Origin: an uncultured Bacteriovorax sp.
GTDB taxonomy: Bacteria > Bdellovibrionota > Bacteriovoracia > Bacteriovoracales > Bacteriovoracaceae
Assembly (NCBI GenBank): GCA_946482295.1
Contig: CAMLRB010000001.1
Span: 47,247-111,246 of the forward strand
Reading direction: 5' to 3'
DNA length: 64,000 bases
Below, piece after piece: positions 11,588 through 20,884 of the stretch. How positions within the stretch are numbered: the first letter of the stretch is position 1; each line of letters begins with the position of its first letter. Made by a program: the position numbers and the translations under genes. Under the pieces are notes generated by a model. It saw nothing but the letters and a program-made list of their open reading frames with translations, had not been told where the DNA came from and did no database searches.

Positions 11588-11607
11588 AAAAACGCTTACG
11601 CGTTTTT
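11588..11607 (-). terminator. Weak hairpin directly after the tuf stop codon
   Basis: AAAAACGC / GCGTTTTT form an eight-base-pair stem around a four-base loop, starting seven bases after the tuf stop on the minus strand and ending in a T run. It may work in tandem with the stronger hairpin at 11512-11540. Because the stem itself contains the A and T tracts it is weak. Confidence 0.45.
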
Positions 11608-11614
11608 TCGCAAA

Positions 11615-12805
<1,191 letters not shown>

Positions 12806-12860
12806 TGGGCATTCTCCTTCTTCGTTTTTCTTTTGCGTAAAGAATTATATTTTTATAGGG

Positions 12861-12887
12861 CTTATAACGGGTTCTAAATTAAGTCAA
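12861..12887 (-). promoter_or_regulatory. Possible sigma-70-type promoter for tuf
   Basis: Minus strand: TTGACT (12882-12887) and TATAAG (12861-12866) separated by 15 bases, about 55 bases before the tuf ATG. The -35 box is good but the spacing is one or two bases short of optimal. tuf may also be read through from the tRNA promoter. Confidence 0.4.
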
Positions 12888-12929
12888 CAGTATGCCCTCG
12901 ATCATCAGTACTGACAAGGGGAAAAATGG

Positions 12930-13001
<72 letters not shown>

Positions 13002-13084
13002 GAAGTTACTTTAACTATCGACAAGTTAAAATAGATGAAGATTAAAATTGTGTAAAGAAAAGTTGAAATTGAGGTAGAGAATGG

Positions 13085-13157
13085 AGCGGGCGACAAGATT
13101 CGAACTTGCGACATCCACCTTGGAAGGGTGGCGCTCTACCAACTGAGCTACGCCCGC
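13085..13157 (-). tRNA. tRNA-Gly (anticodon TCC)
   Basis: Cloverleaf on the minus strand: acceptor GCGGGCG with CGCCCGC, D arm GCTC..GAGC, anticodon stem CCACC/GGTGG with loop CTTCCAA (TCC), T arm GCAAG-TTCGAAT-CTTGT, discriminator T. It corresponds to E. coli glyT in the same cluster. Confidence 0.97.
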
Positions 13158-13182
13158 ATAGAAAAACTTGGTAAGAAAATGG

Positions 13183-13265
13183 TGGAGAGAGAAGGATTCG
13201 AACCTTCGAAGGTATAAACCGACAGATTTACAGTCTGTTGCCTTTGGCCGCTCGGCAATCTCTCC
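13183..13265 (-). tRNA. tRNA-Tyr (anticodon GTA)
   Basis: Class II tRNA on the minus strand with a long variable arm: acceptor GGAGAGA with TCTCTCC, anticodon stem ACAGA/TCTGT with loop CTGTAAA (GTA), T arm GAAGG-TTCGAAT-CCTTC, discriminator A. It corresponds to E. coli tyrU. Confidence 0.97.
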
Positions 13266-13297
13266 TCTTTTCCAGCCCTCACTAGTGAGATAGATGG

Positions 13298-13370
13298 AGC
13301 TGACTATAGGAATCGAACCTACGACCGTCGGTTTACAAAACCGATGCTCTACCAACTGAGCTAAGTCAGC
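13298..13370 (-). tRNA. tRNA-Thr (anticodon TGT)
   Basis: Cloverleaf on the minus strand: acceptor GCTGACT with AGTCAGC, D arm GCTC..GAGC, anticodon stem TCGGT/ACCGA with loop TTTGTAA (TGT), T arm GTAGG-TTCGATT-CCTAT, discriminator T. First gene of the tRNA-tuf unit, corresponding to E. coli thrU. Confidence 0.97.
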
Positions 13371-13401
13371 ATACATTATCTAACCGCGATGCTAGGGGTA
13401 A

Positions 13402-13430
13402 TTTATAATCTCTTTGATTTTCAAAGGCAA
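13402..13430 (-). promoter_or_regulatory. Promoter of the tRNA-tuf operon
   Basis: Minus strand: TTGCCT (13425-13430), 17-base spacer, TATAAA (13402-13407), about 30 bases before tRNA-Thr(TGT). The spacer contains a small CTTTGA/TCAAAG palindrome. Spacing and position are what a strong stable-RNA promoter would show. Confidence 0.7.
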
Positions 13431-13453
13431 TGAAAATTTTTAAATTTTTTTAA

Positions 13454-14218
13454 TCAAACTGATCCAAAAATTTTTTCCATCGCGATTGCCGCAGCGACAG
13501 ATACGTTTAAAGATTTAATTTTCCCTGCGGGTTTGAATGAAATTGTCGTTTCAACCACGCGACTGACAGCATGAGACATTCCAACATCTTCAGCACCAAG
13601 AACTAAACAAATAGATTTTTTTGAATCCAATGTTCCTAAATCACCTGAAGCATGTTCAGAAAGACCAATGCAGGTGGCACCAAGATCTTTTAATTTTGTA
13701 ATTGTTTTGGGAAGGGCCGAGCAGCGAACAATCTTTACATGCTCAGTTGCTCCCGAGGCAATTCTTGAAAATCCAGGGCCAATTCCAAAGTTACCTTTTG
13801 CAGAAATGAGAATGGCATCTACTCCGTAAAACGCTGCTGTTCGCATGATAGCAGCTCCATTATGAGCATCAGTCACTTGATCGAGAGCGAGTATCTTCAG
13901 AGGAATTCGACTCTCAAGCTGCTGGTAAATCCAAGTTGGTTCAAGTATTTCAACCGGGCTAACGAGCATATAAATTCCAGAAGGAACGCGCTGAAATTCT
14001 AAATCAAGATCACGATAAATCTTTTTCGCTTCTTCTTGAAGGGCATGACCTTCAAGCCAGCGAACTTTGTTTAAAGGAATGTCAGAATCCCGTAGGCCAC
14101 TGCGCTTTTTGAATTCATGAAATCCTTCGTCTGTACAGACGATCTCAAAAACTTGGCGATGAGGATTTTTCAAAGCTTCGGCAATACTGTGAATGCCGAC
14201 AATCATATCGTGGTCCAT
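13454..14218 (-). CDS. rlmB: SpoU-family 23S rRNA 2'-O-ribose methyltransferase, RlmB-type
   Basis: Predicted S-adenosylmethionine-dependent methyltransferase of the knotted SPOUT fold, probably acting on 23S rRNA G2251. The 254 residues have an N-terminal substrate-binding part beginning with GIHSIAEAL, then the three SpoU motifs: DQVTDAHNGAAIMRTAAFYG, LVLGAEDVGMS and SLNVSVAAAIAMEKI. The first is normally D-x-x-x-DPxN-x-GA-xxRTA, so DAHN replaces DPHN. It starts seven bases after proS ends and is probably co-transcribed with it. The exact target nucleotide is inferred from family resemblance. Confidence 0.85.
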   Translation of the reverse strand: MDHDMIVGIHSIAEALKNPHRQVFEIVCTDEGFHEFKKRSGLRDSDIPLNKVRWLEGHALQEEAKKIYRDLDLEFQRVPSGIYMLVSPVEILEPTWIYQQLESRIPLKILALDQVTDAHNGAAIMRTAAFYGVDAILISAKGNFGIGPGFSRIASGATEHVKIVRCSALPKTITKLKDLGATCIGLSEHASGDLGTLDSKKSICLVLGAEDVGMSHAVSRVVETTISFKPAGKIKSLNVSVAAAIAMEKIFGSV

Positions 14219-14225
14219 GGGAATC

Positions 14226-15944
14226 CTATTGAAGTAGCGTTTTAAGCGTAGAAATTAAGCTTTCACGCGTGACTTTTTTCACTTCGCCCGATTTACGGCA
14301 AATGATTTCTAATTCGCCAGAAGCACTAAAATCACGCTCTCCGAGGACTACTCGGTAAGGGAGCCCAAGAAGATCAGCGTCTTTGAATTTATTTCCAGGG
14401 CCAACGTTGCGATCATCGTAAATAACTTCAAGCCCAGCATTCATCATTTCAACATAAATATCGTCTGCGATTTTTGCAAACTCTTCAGCTTTTACGATTG
14501 TGGCAAAGTAAACTTGGTAAGGAGCAATTGATTTTGGCCAGATGATTCCATTGGCATCGTGATTTTGTTCAATGGCCGCAGCAACAACTCTCGTTACGCC
14601 GATTCCATAACATCCCATTAAAGGAGTTACGAGTTTTCCATTCTGATCAAGAACACCTACTTTCATGTCTTTTGTATATTTGTCACCAAGTTGGAAAACG
14701 TGGCCAACTTCAATACCGCGTTTTTCTACGACAGAATGTTTCCCATCGAGTGTGAGGTCTCCTGCGCGTGCGAGACGAAGATCAGCTGTCTCAATTTTTT
14801 TCATGTCACGCTTAGGATTGAATCCTATAGTGTGCGCATCTTTTTTGTTCGCACCGATAGTGTAACTAGCATCGAGATTGACGGCATTGTCGAAAATAAT
14901 TCTAATATCGTCACTTAATCCTACTGGACCAATGTAGCCTTTCCAAAGCTTTGCCGTTTTTAATTGCTCTTCAGTAGCAGCAGTTAAGTGGTCACACTTA
15001 AGAAAATTATTCAATTTAATTTCGTTAACTGAATCGTCACCTAAAACCATAGCTAAAACGAGTTGCGATTTCTCTCCCGTAGTCGCGATGTAAACCATAG
15101 ACTTTAAGCTTGTGTGTTGCTCAACGCCTAAAAATTTGCAAACCGATTCGATTGTTTCCATCTTCACTGTTTCAACTTCTTTCAATGGAACAATGTTCAT
15201 GTCGAAAGTAGTTTTCGCACGAATCGTCTGCGCCTTTTCTACGTTCGCTGCATATTTTGCTTCTGGTGAGTAGATAATAAGGTCTTCACCAGCATTGGCC
15301 ACAACTTGAAATTCGTGCGTTTTAGAGTCAGATGAAGCCATAGCTCCACCATCCGCTTCAACAGGGATAAACTCGAGTCCTAGACGCGTAAAAATGGCGT
15401 TATAAGCGTTATACATATCCTGATAGCCTTCATCCAAGCTCGCCTTGTCGATATGAAATGAATAAGCATCTTTCATTGTGAATTCACGCCCACGCATTAA
15501 ACCAAAACGCGGACGAATTTCATCACGGAATTTTGTATTAATTTGATATAGGGAAACTGGAAGTTGTTTATAAGATTTCACCGTCTTTCTAAAAATATCA
15601 GTGACGGCTTCTTCATTTGTTGGCGAGATACAAAGATCGGCTTCTTTTTTATCTTTAAAACGAAGCATCAGTCCGCCCATCTTGTCCCAACGACCTGTTT
15701 CTTGCCATAACTCACCTGGAGTAACGACAGTCATTGTGATTTCGTAACTTCCAATTTTGTTGAGCTCTTCACGAATGATGTTTTCAACTTTGCGGATTGA
15801 ACGAAGACCCATTGGTAAATAATTATAGAGACCAGATCCAGACTTGTGGATGAGACCTGCTCTAATCATGAGTTGGTGTGATGGAATTTCAGCATCAGCT
15901 GGAACTTCTTTATACGTTTGCCAAAAACCTTTCGTCAGTTTCAT
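14226..15944 (-). CDS. proS: Prolyl-tRNA synthetase (bacterial type)
   Basis: Charges tRNA-Pro. The 572 residues show class II motif 1 (PMGLRSIRKVENIIREE), motif 2 (FRDEIRPRFGLMRGREFTMKDAYSFH) and motif 3 (CYGIGVTRVVAAAIEQ), with the bacterial editing (INS/YbaK-like) domain inserted between motifs 2 and 3 (about residues 225-385) and an anticodon-binding domain at the C-terminus. The ATG at 15944 precedes MKLTKGFWQTYKEVP, the normal start of this family. Confidence 0.97.
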   Translation of the reverse strand: MKLTKGFWQTYKEVPADAEIPSHQLMIRAGLIHKSGSGLYNYLPMGLRSIRKVENIIREELNKIGSYEITMTVVTPGELWQETGRWDKMGGLMLRFKDKKEADLCISPTNEEAVTDIFRKTVKSYKQLPVSLYQINTKFRDEIRPRFGLMRGREFTMKDAYSFHIDKASLDEGYQDMYNAYNAIFTRLGLEFIPVEADGGAMASSDSKTHEFQVVANAGEDLIIYSPEAKYAANVEKAQTIRAKTTFDMNIVPLKEVETVKMETIESVCKFLGVEQHTSLKSMVYIATTGEKSQLVLAMVLGDDSVNEIKLNNFLKCDHLTAATEEQLKTAKLWKGYIGPVGLSDDIRIIFDNAVNLDASYTIGANKKDAHTIGFNPKRDMKKIETADLRLARAGDLTLDGKHSVVEKRGIEVGHVFQLGDKYTKDMKVGVLDQNGKLVTPLMGCYGIGVTRVVAAAIEQNHDANGIIWPKSIAPYQVYFATIVKAEEFAKIADDIYVEMMNAGLEVIYDDRNVGPGNKFKDADLLGLPYRVVLGERDFSASGELEIICRKSGEVKKVTRESLISTLKTLLQ

Positions 15945-15995
15945 GTATTGACCTTGGATAAAATAAATTGAATTGATGGTACACTAAAGTTTTAA

Positions 15996-16916
15996 CTATT
16001 GAAACGAGGGAGCAAGGGCCCTGGGCAGGGTGAAAGCTTCAACTGTTTCGCGCTCAAGAGAAGCGGCTGAAACAATTTCATAAGCAGATGGAGTCGCAAG
16101 AAGCTTGCGGCAAAGTAGATTGTGCAAGTTGTGACCTGATTTAAAAGTCGTAATTTTTCCAGCAATTTCATATCCAAGAAGCGAGATATCACCAACTGTA
16201 TCAAGGATTTTATGACGAACAAATTCATCCGCAAAACGAAGTCCTTCTGGATTCACAACGCGGTAGTCATCTAAAACGATAGCGTTATCGAGAGATCCAC
16301 CTTTGATCAGACCTTTTCTTTTAAGAGCATCGACATCTTTTAAAAGACCAAACGTGCGAGCGCGGCCAATTTCATTGATGTAGTTTTCACACGAGAATTC
16401 AAAAACTTTATTCTGAGTTTTAATTGTTGGGTGAGCAAACACAATTGTTGAATCAATGATAAGCTTTGATGAAGGCTCGATTTCAGCCCACTTGTCATCC
16501 ACTTCAACACGCACTTTTTCAAGTACGATGAGAAACTTCTTCGATTTGTTCAACGATGTAATTCCATTTTCTTTAAGCAAGAAAACGAAAGAAGCCCCAG
16601 AACCGTCCATAATCGGAACTTCTGGACCGTCGATTTCACAGTAGACGTTATCAATTCCAAATCCATAAAAAGCTGACAGTAAATGCTCAACAGTGTGGAT
16701 GGCATTCTGGCCACCACCGATGGTGGTATTGTTTTCTGTGGCCCCTACTGTTTCAGCATTGGCCTTAAGGACAGGAGCGTTGGGAATATCTGTTCTTTTA
16801 AATTGAATACCGAAGTCGGCTTCGGCCGGATGAAGAGTCAACGTAACTTTCTTGCCGGAATGGATACCAATCCCGGTGACAGAAAATTTTCGAGTGATCG
16901 TACGTTGGTTAAGCAT
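15996..16916 (-). CDS. lpxC: UDP-3-O-acyl-N-acetylglucosamine deacetylase
   Basis: Zinc enzyme for the committed step of lipid A synthesis, which marks the host as an LPS-bearing diderm. The 306 residues contain the zinc-site helix HTVEHLLSAFYG (first His at residue 74, His78), the IMDGSG substrate motif, and the C-terminal HKILDTVGDISLLG with its metal-binding His and Asp. The tail SGHNLHNLLC contains the catalytic His. It stands next to proS with a 51-base gap; a weak AGG ribosome site precedes ATG 16916. Confidence 0.97.
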   Translation of the reverse strand: MLNQRTITRKFSVTGIGIHSGKKVTLTLHPAEADFGIQFKRTDIPNAPVLKANAETVGATENNTTIGGGQNAIHTVEHLLSAFYGFGIDNVYCEIDGPEVPIMDGSGASFVFLLKENGITSLNKSKKFLIVLEKVRVEVDDKWAEIEPSSKLIIDSTIVFAHPTIKTQNKVFEFSCENYINEIGRARTFGLLKDVDALKRKGLIKGGSLDNAIVLDDYRVVNPEGLRFADEFVRHKILDTVGDISLLGYEIAGKITTFKSGHNLHNLLCRKLLATPSAYEIVSAASLERETVEAFTLPRALAPSFQ

Positions 16917-17094
16917 TTACTCTTTTTACCTTTTAAATCATGAACATAGATACTTAATTTATGGCTTCTCGCCATAAAAAGCAACTAGAAACCATTATAA
17001 TCTCAAAGCGGGCCCAATCCAAAGAATAAAACTTGCCTATGGCATTAGAAACAGCTTTTGTCATGAATACTTCAACTTTGTTTATCAATCTACA

Positions 17095-17126
17095 AGTTGG
17101 AACTAAATAATGTAATATTTCCAACT
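17095..17126. promoter_or_regulatory. 8-bp perfect inverted repeat before the thioesterase gene
   Basis: AGTTGGAA (17095-17102) and TTCCAACT (17119-17126) flank a 16-base AT-rich spacer and end 13 bases before the start codon, just before the ribosome site. It could be a dimeric repressor operator or an mRNA hairpin. No regulator gene adjoins it. Confidence 0.4.
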
Positions 17127-17138
17127 ATAGGAGTTCCA

Positions 17139-17567
17139 ATGAAAAGTCTCTGGTTTAATGCCAATCTCGATCTCGATACGGTTAATAGATTTAGTCAAAA
17201 CACGCTTGTTTCTCATTTAGGAATCAAAATCACGGCCATCGGTGAGGATAGTCTCGAAGGCACAATGCCTGTAGACGAACGCACGTTTCAGCCGCACAGA
17301 CTCCTACATGGAGGAGCTTCATGTGTTCTAGCTGAAACTCTTGGCAGTATTGCGGCCAACCTCAGCCAGAACCCAGCAGAAAAGATAGCTGTCGGTCAAC
17401 ATATTGAAGCAACTCACATCCGTCCTGTTTTGAAAGGCCATGTACGTGGTGTGGCTAAGCCTATTTATGTGGGTAGCAACTCTCAGACTTGGAGAATAGA
17501 AATCTTCAATGATGAAGATAAGTTGGTATGTGATTCAAAGATAATTATGGCCCTGAAAAAGAAGTAA
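17139..17567 (+). CDS. Hotdog-fold acyl-CoA thioesterase, MenI/YdiI-like
   Basis: Predicted thioesterase of the PaaI/MenI group, 142 residues. It closely follows the E. coli YdiI pattern: the turn LEGTMPVDERTFQP, the active-site segment LLHGGASCVLAETLGS with the catalytic acidic residue in the AET position, and HVRGVAKPIYVGSNSQTWRIEIFD. YdiI hydrolyses 1,4-dihydroxy-2-naphthoyl-CoA; whether this one serves menaquinone synthesis or another acyl-CoA is not decided here. The start at 17139 is chosen because TAGGAG lies seven bases upstream; the open frame extends to an ATG at 17097. It ends exactly where the convergent ruvB begins. Confidence 0.85.
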   Translation: MKSLWFNANLDLDTVNRFSQNTLVSHLGIKITAIGEDSLEGTMPVDERTFQPHRLLHGGASCVLAETLGSIAANLSQNPAEKIAVGQHIEATHIRPVLKGHVRGVAKPIYVGSNSQTWRIEIFNDEDKLVCDSKIIMALKKK

Positions 17568-18581
17568 TCAGTCTTGAACTTTGGCCAAGTGGTCTTTTGC
17601 TTTTTGACTGATTTCACGGCCTCGAGGTGTACGAAGAAGGAAACCTTCTTTTAAAAGATAAGGTTCATAAACGTCTTCGATAGTTGTGCGATCTTCGGCC
17701 AGAGTTGCACAAAGTGTTTCGATCCCAACAGGACCGCCCTTGTAGTAATCTTCAATCACGCGGAGGATTTTTCTATCCATTCTATCAAGTCCAAAATGAT
17801 CGATTTCCATAAGTGAAAGAGATTTTTTTACAGACTCTTCCGAAATTTTCGATTCACCTTTTACAAGAGAAAAATCGCGGACACGTCTCAGGATTCGATT
17901 GGCGATTCTTGGAGTTCCGCGAGCGCATGCTGCAATCAAAGTAAGAGCTGATTGTTCAAGAGTGATATTTAATTTTTTAGCGTTGTTTCCGACAATTTCT
18001 GCTAGCTCTTCTTTTTGATAAAAATCAAAATGGAGATGGGCCATAAAACGATCACGAAGTGGATTTGAAAGAAGTCCGCTTCTTGTCGTCGCTCCAATCA
18101 GTGTGAATGGTGCAACTTGAATTTGCATCGTACGCGCTGATGGACCCTGTCCAATAACTATATCGAGTCTATAATCTTCCATTGCTGAATAAAGAATTTC
18201 TTCGACGGAAATATTCATACGATGAATTTCATCGATAAATAGAACATCTCTTGGCCCGAGATTAGTTAGAATCGCTGCCAGATCACCCTTTTTTTCAATT
18301 CCAGGACCACTAATTACATGCAGTTCACTACCAATTGATTTAGCAATAATCATGGCAAGGGAAGTTTTTCCTAAACCAGGAGGACCTGACAAAAGCGCAT
18401 GATCCATGGCTGAATTACGAAGTCTTGCCGACTCCACCATGACTTCTACGTTCTGAATAACTTTCTTCTGACCGATATATTCTGTGAAATCCACAGGGCG
18501 AAGAAGAACTTCATGTTTGAATTCTTCTGTCCCCAATTCTTGATTTAAAACACGGTCTTCAAATTCAAAACTATCATTCAT
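17568..18581 (-). CDS. ruvB: Holliday junction branch migration ATPase RuvB
   Basis: Hexameric AAA+ motor that drives branch migration with RuvA. The 337 residues show Walker A (SGPPGLGKTSLA, about residues 64-75), Walker B (DVLFIDEIHRM), sensor 1 (TLIGATTRSGLLSNPLRDRF) and the C-terminal winged helix ending TPRGREISQKAKDHL. It follows ruvA by one base in the ruvC-ruvA-ruvB order. Confidence 0.98.
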   Translation of the reverse strand: MNDSFEFEDRVLNQELGTEEFKHEVLLRPVDFTEYIGQKKVIQNVEVMVESARLRNSAMDHALLSGPPGLGKTSLAMIIAKSIGSELHVISGPGIEKKGDLAAILTNLGPRDVLFIDEIHRMNISVEEILYSAMEDYRLDIVIGQGPSARTMQIQVAPFTLIGATTRSGLLSNPLRDRFMAHLHFDFYQKEELAEIVGNNAKKLNITLEQSALTLIAACARGTPRIANRILRRVRDFSLVKGESKISEESVKKSLSLMEIDHFGLDRMDRKILRVIEDYYKGGPVGIETLCATLAEDRTTIEDVYEPYLLKEGFLLRTPRGREISQKAKDHLAKVQD

Positions 18582-18582
18582 A

Positions 18583-19245
18583 TTAAAGCTCTTTTAAAAC
18601 GAGATGAATTAATTGTTCAGGTTTCGTAATTAGATTTGCACCCAGAATTTTTTGAGCGAGTGGAATTATCTTATCTTCTTTAAAACCCAATTCCTTACAA
18701 GCCATTAAAGTATCATTGAGAATATCATGTTGATTATTAGAACTCGGTCTATCGTCACGAATGATAAACTCTTCTTCGGCCATTATCATTTGTGTTTGAG
18801 GAAGAGTTAGTCTTTCTGATTTATAAATTCGGCTTGAATCCGAATACATTTTCACTTTGTCGATTTTCCCTGCGAGATCAAGAATAATTTGAGCAGCACC
18901 TTTGTTCCCGAGACCTGGAATTTTGGTAAGTGTAGCTTTTGCTTCTAAGTTAACAGCATTAATGATGTCATTTACACCTAAGTTACAAACTAGGTTGTAA
19001 GCCGATTTAGGGCCAATCCCTTTAACTGTTAATAACATCTCAAAAAGTTTCTTGGCCCTTAATGAATGAAATCCATAGAGGTTTTCTGAATCTTCTTTGA
19101 TGATATGGGCGATATAAATCGCGGCCATAGTCCCTTCGATCAGAACTTTGTTATAAAAAACTTGATAGCCAATTCCACTTGGAGTTTGAATGATACATTC
19201 ATGGCCATCGCTAAAAAGAACTTCGCCATTTAAAAATCCAATCAT
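18583..19245 (-). CDS. ruvA: Holliday junction DNA helicase subunit RuvA
   Basis: Junction-binding tetramer that loads RuvB. The 220 residues have an OB-fold N-terminus (MIGFLNGEVLF..CIIQTPSGIGYQVF), tandem helix-hairpin-helix motifs (MLLTVKGIGPKSAYNLV and LTKIPGLGNKGAAQIILDL) and a C-terminal RuvB-contacting domain. The acidic linker (about 140-175) is somewhat longer than in E. coli. It overlaps ruvC by four bases. Confidence 0.97.
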   Translation of the reverse strand: MIGFLNGEVLFSDGHECIIQTPSGIGYQVFYNKVLIEGTMAAIYIAHIIKEDSENLYGFHSLRAKKLFEMLLTVKGIGPKSAYNLVCNLGVNDIINAVNLEAKATLTKIPGLGNKGAAQIILDLAGKIDKVKMYSDSSRIYKSERLTLPQTQMIMAEEEFIIRDDRPSSNNQHDILNDTLMACKELGFKEDKIIPLAQKILGANLITKPEQLIHLVLKEL

Positions 19246-19742
19246 AGTGTTTTACCCATTAATTTTAATTTCATATTTCTATTGAGTGCATGGCAGACGG
19301 CTATAGCAAGTGCATCTGATTCATCGGCAGTTTTAAATTGCAGTTTTCCAAACATCATACTTAGCGCTTTATCAACAGCTTCTTTCGAAGCATGCCCATG
19401 ACCAGTCACTGAAGACTTCACCGTATTGGGAGAATATTCAAAAACTCGGCCTCTGTGGGTGGTTGAGAAGGCTGCAACCATAGCTCCTCTTGCTTGAGCG
19501 AGCTTGCTTAAGGCCTCAACACTTTTAACATAAATTAATGCTTCAACTGATATTTCTGTTGGTTCATATTTAGCTAAAATGTCAGCACACGATTGATAAA
19601 TTATTCCGAGACGATCGATAAATTCTTCGACGTGATCATATCGAAGGACACCAGAAGCGACGTAGGAAATTTTTCTTCCATCTACTTTCACTAGGCCATA
19701 TCCAGCTTTGCGAGATCCGGGGTCGATTCCGAGAATAATCAT
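19242..19742 (-). CDS. ruvC: Holliday junction resolvase RuvC
   Basis: Dimeric endonuclease that cuts Holliday junctions. The four acidic catalytic positions are all visible: Asp7 in LGIDPGSRKAGYG, Glu in ISVEALIYVKSVEAL, and the Asp pair in TADESDALAIAVCHAL. The 166-residue length is standard. It overlaps ruvA downstream, and its ATG overlaps the stop codon of a 57-residue membrane ORF upstream. Confidence 0.98.
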   Translation of the reverse strand: MIILGIDPGSRKAGYGLVKVDGRKISYVASGVLRYDHVEEFIDRLGIIYQSCADILAKYEPTEISVEALIYVKSVEALSKLAQARGAMVAAFSTTHRGRVFEYSPNTVKSSVTGHGHASKEAVDKALSMMFGKLQFKTADESDALAIAVCHALNRNMKLKLMGKTL

Positions 19743-19912
19743 TTTTGCCCCTTATTTTTTACAAAAGTTCCCACGTAAAAAAGAAGTGATCCACCAACAA
19801 GTTGAATGAGTTCGAGTTGTCCGTAATCGCCTTTAGTCATGCCTGCAAAAAGACACAGTCCAACAGACGCAAAACCGATCAACTGCATTCCTAGTCCAAG
19901 ATAAAAAAACAT
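19739..19912 (-). CDS. Small two-helix membrane protein upstream of ruvC
   Basis: A 57-residue open frame (MFFYLGLGMQLIGFASVG to FVKNKGQK) starts at ATG 19912 behind an AAGGA ribosome site and ends in an ATGA overlap with ruvC, the arrangement of translationally coupled genes. Two hydrophobic stretches (about residues 1-25 and 36-51) suggest two membrane helices joined by a short polar loop with TKGDYGQLE. I do not recognise a family. Support is the ribosome site, stop-start coupling and membrane-like composition; comparison with relatives would settle it. Confidence 0.55.
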   Translation of the reverse strand: MFFYLGLGMQLIGFASVGLCLFAGMTKGDYGQLELIQLVGGSLLFYVGTFVKNKGQK

Positions 19913-19991
19913 TTGAGAATTTCCTTGATAATAAATCGTACTGAAGTTTTTTTTCTTTGTAAAAAGATCTCTTAGTCAGTATCATTCCCAC

Positions 19992-20861
19992 ATGAATCTC
20001 ATCCTGAATTCGGCTACGATAAAAAAGAAAATCAGCAAAGAACTGAAGGCTGATTGCAAACTCCTCAAATCAAACAACATTGTTCCTTTTTTAAAAGTTG
20101 TGCTTGTTGGGAAAGATCCTGCGAGTGTTATTTATACCACTAGTAAAAAACGATTTTGTGAAAAAGTCGGAGCACAATGTGAGATCGTTGAATTAGATGA
20201 AAAAATTAGCGAATCTGAGTTTCGCTCAATCATTAATTCTATCAATGCGGATCAACTCGTCCATGGTTGTATCATCCAACTTCCATTGCCTAAACAATTG
20301 GCGCATCTTGACGTTGGTAGACTTGTGGCCAAAGAAAAAGACGTCGATGGTTTTCATCCTGAAAATTTGTATAGTCTTTTGAAAGGTGGAGAGAAATTTT
20401 CTGATGATTTTATTTCTTGCACTCCGAAAGGAATTCTTACTTTGATGAAAGAATATAACATTGAACTGAAAGGTAAGCATGTTGTCATTGTAGGTCGAAG
20501 TATGATTGTAGGGAAACCGTTAGCTCTTTTACTTACGAATAACGATGCAACTGTAACCCTTTGCCACTCTAAAACCGCTGACTTAAAATCAATCACTCAA
20601 AATTGCGATATTTTAGTTTCGGCCATTGGTGTTCCAAAATTCATTGATAAAAGTTATCTTTCTCCAACAACGAAACAAGTCATCATTGATGTTGGAATGA
20701 ACACAGATTCTAATGGCGAACTTTGTGGTGATGTAAATTTTGATGAAGTTGCCCCCTTTGTTTCGGCTATCACGCCTGTCCCTGGTGGAGTAGGTCCAAT
20801 GACAATCGTTTCGCTAGTGCAAAACCTTTTACAAGCTAGCAAAAACAGGTTATCTGTTTAG
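19992..20861 (+). CDS. folD: Bifunctional methylene-THF dehydrogenase/methenyl-THF cyclohydrolase
   Basis: Interconverts 5,10-methylene-, methenyl- and 10-formyl-tetrahydrofolate using NADP. The 289 residues carry the catalytic YTTSKKR segment following VGKDPASVIY, the DVDGFHPENLYSLL signature, the Rossmann motif VIVGRSMIVGKPLALLL, and PVPGGVGPMT near the end. The start ATG lacks a clear ribosome site. It is followed after 23 bases by gcvT, which feeds methylene-THF into this enzyme. Confidence 0.97.
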   Translation: MNLILNSATIKKKISKELKADCKLLKSNNIVPFLKVVLVGKDPASVIYTTSKKRFCEKVGAQCEIVELDEKISESEFRSIINSINADQLVHGCIIQLPLPKQLAHLDVGRLVAKEKDVDGFHPENLYSLLKGGEKFSDDFISCTPKGILTLMKEYNIELKGKHVVIVGRSMIVGKPLALLLTNNDATVTLCHSKTADLKSITQNCDILVSAIGVPKFIDKSYLSPTTKQVIIDVGMNTDSNGELCGDVNFDEVAPFVSAITPVPGGVGPMTIVSLVQNLLQASKNRLSV

Positions 20862-20884
20862 GACTCTTTTTCAAGGGAAACACA

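Noticed and set aside
13026..13376. A 116-codon minus-strand open frame across the tRNA cluster
   Set aside because: It runs through three complete tRNA genes; its translation is the known artefact of tRNA sequence.
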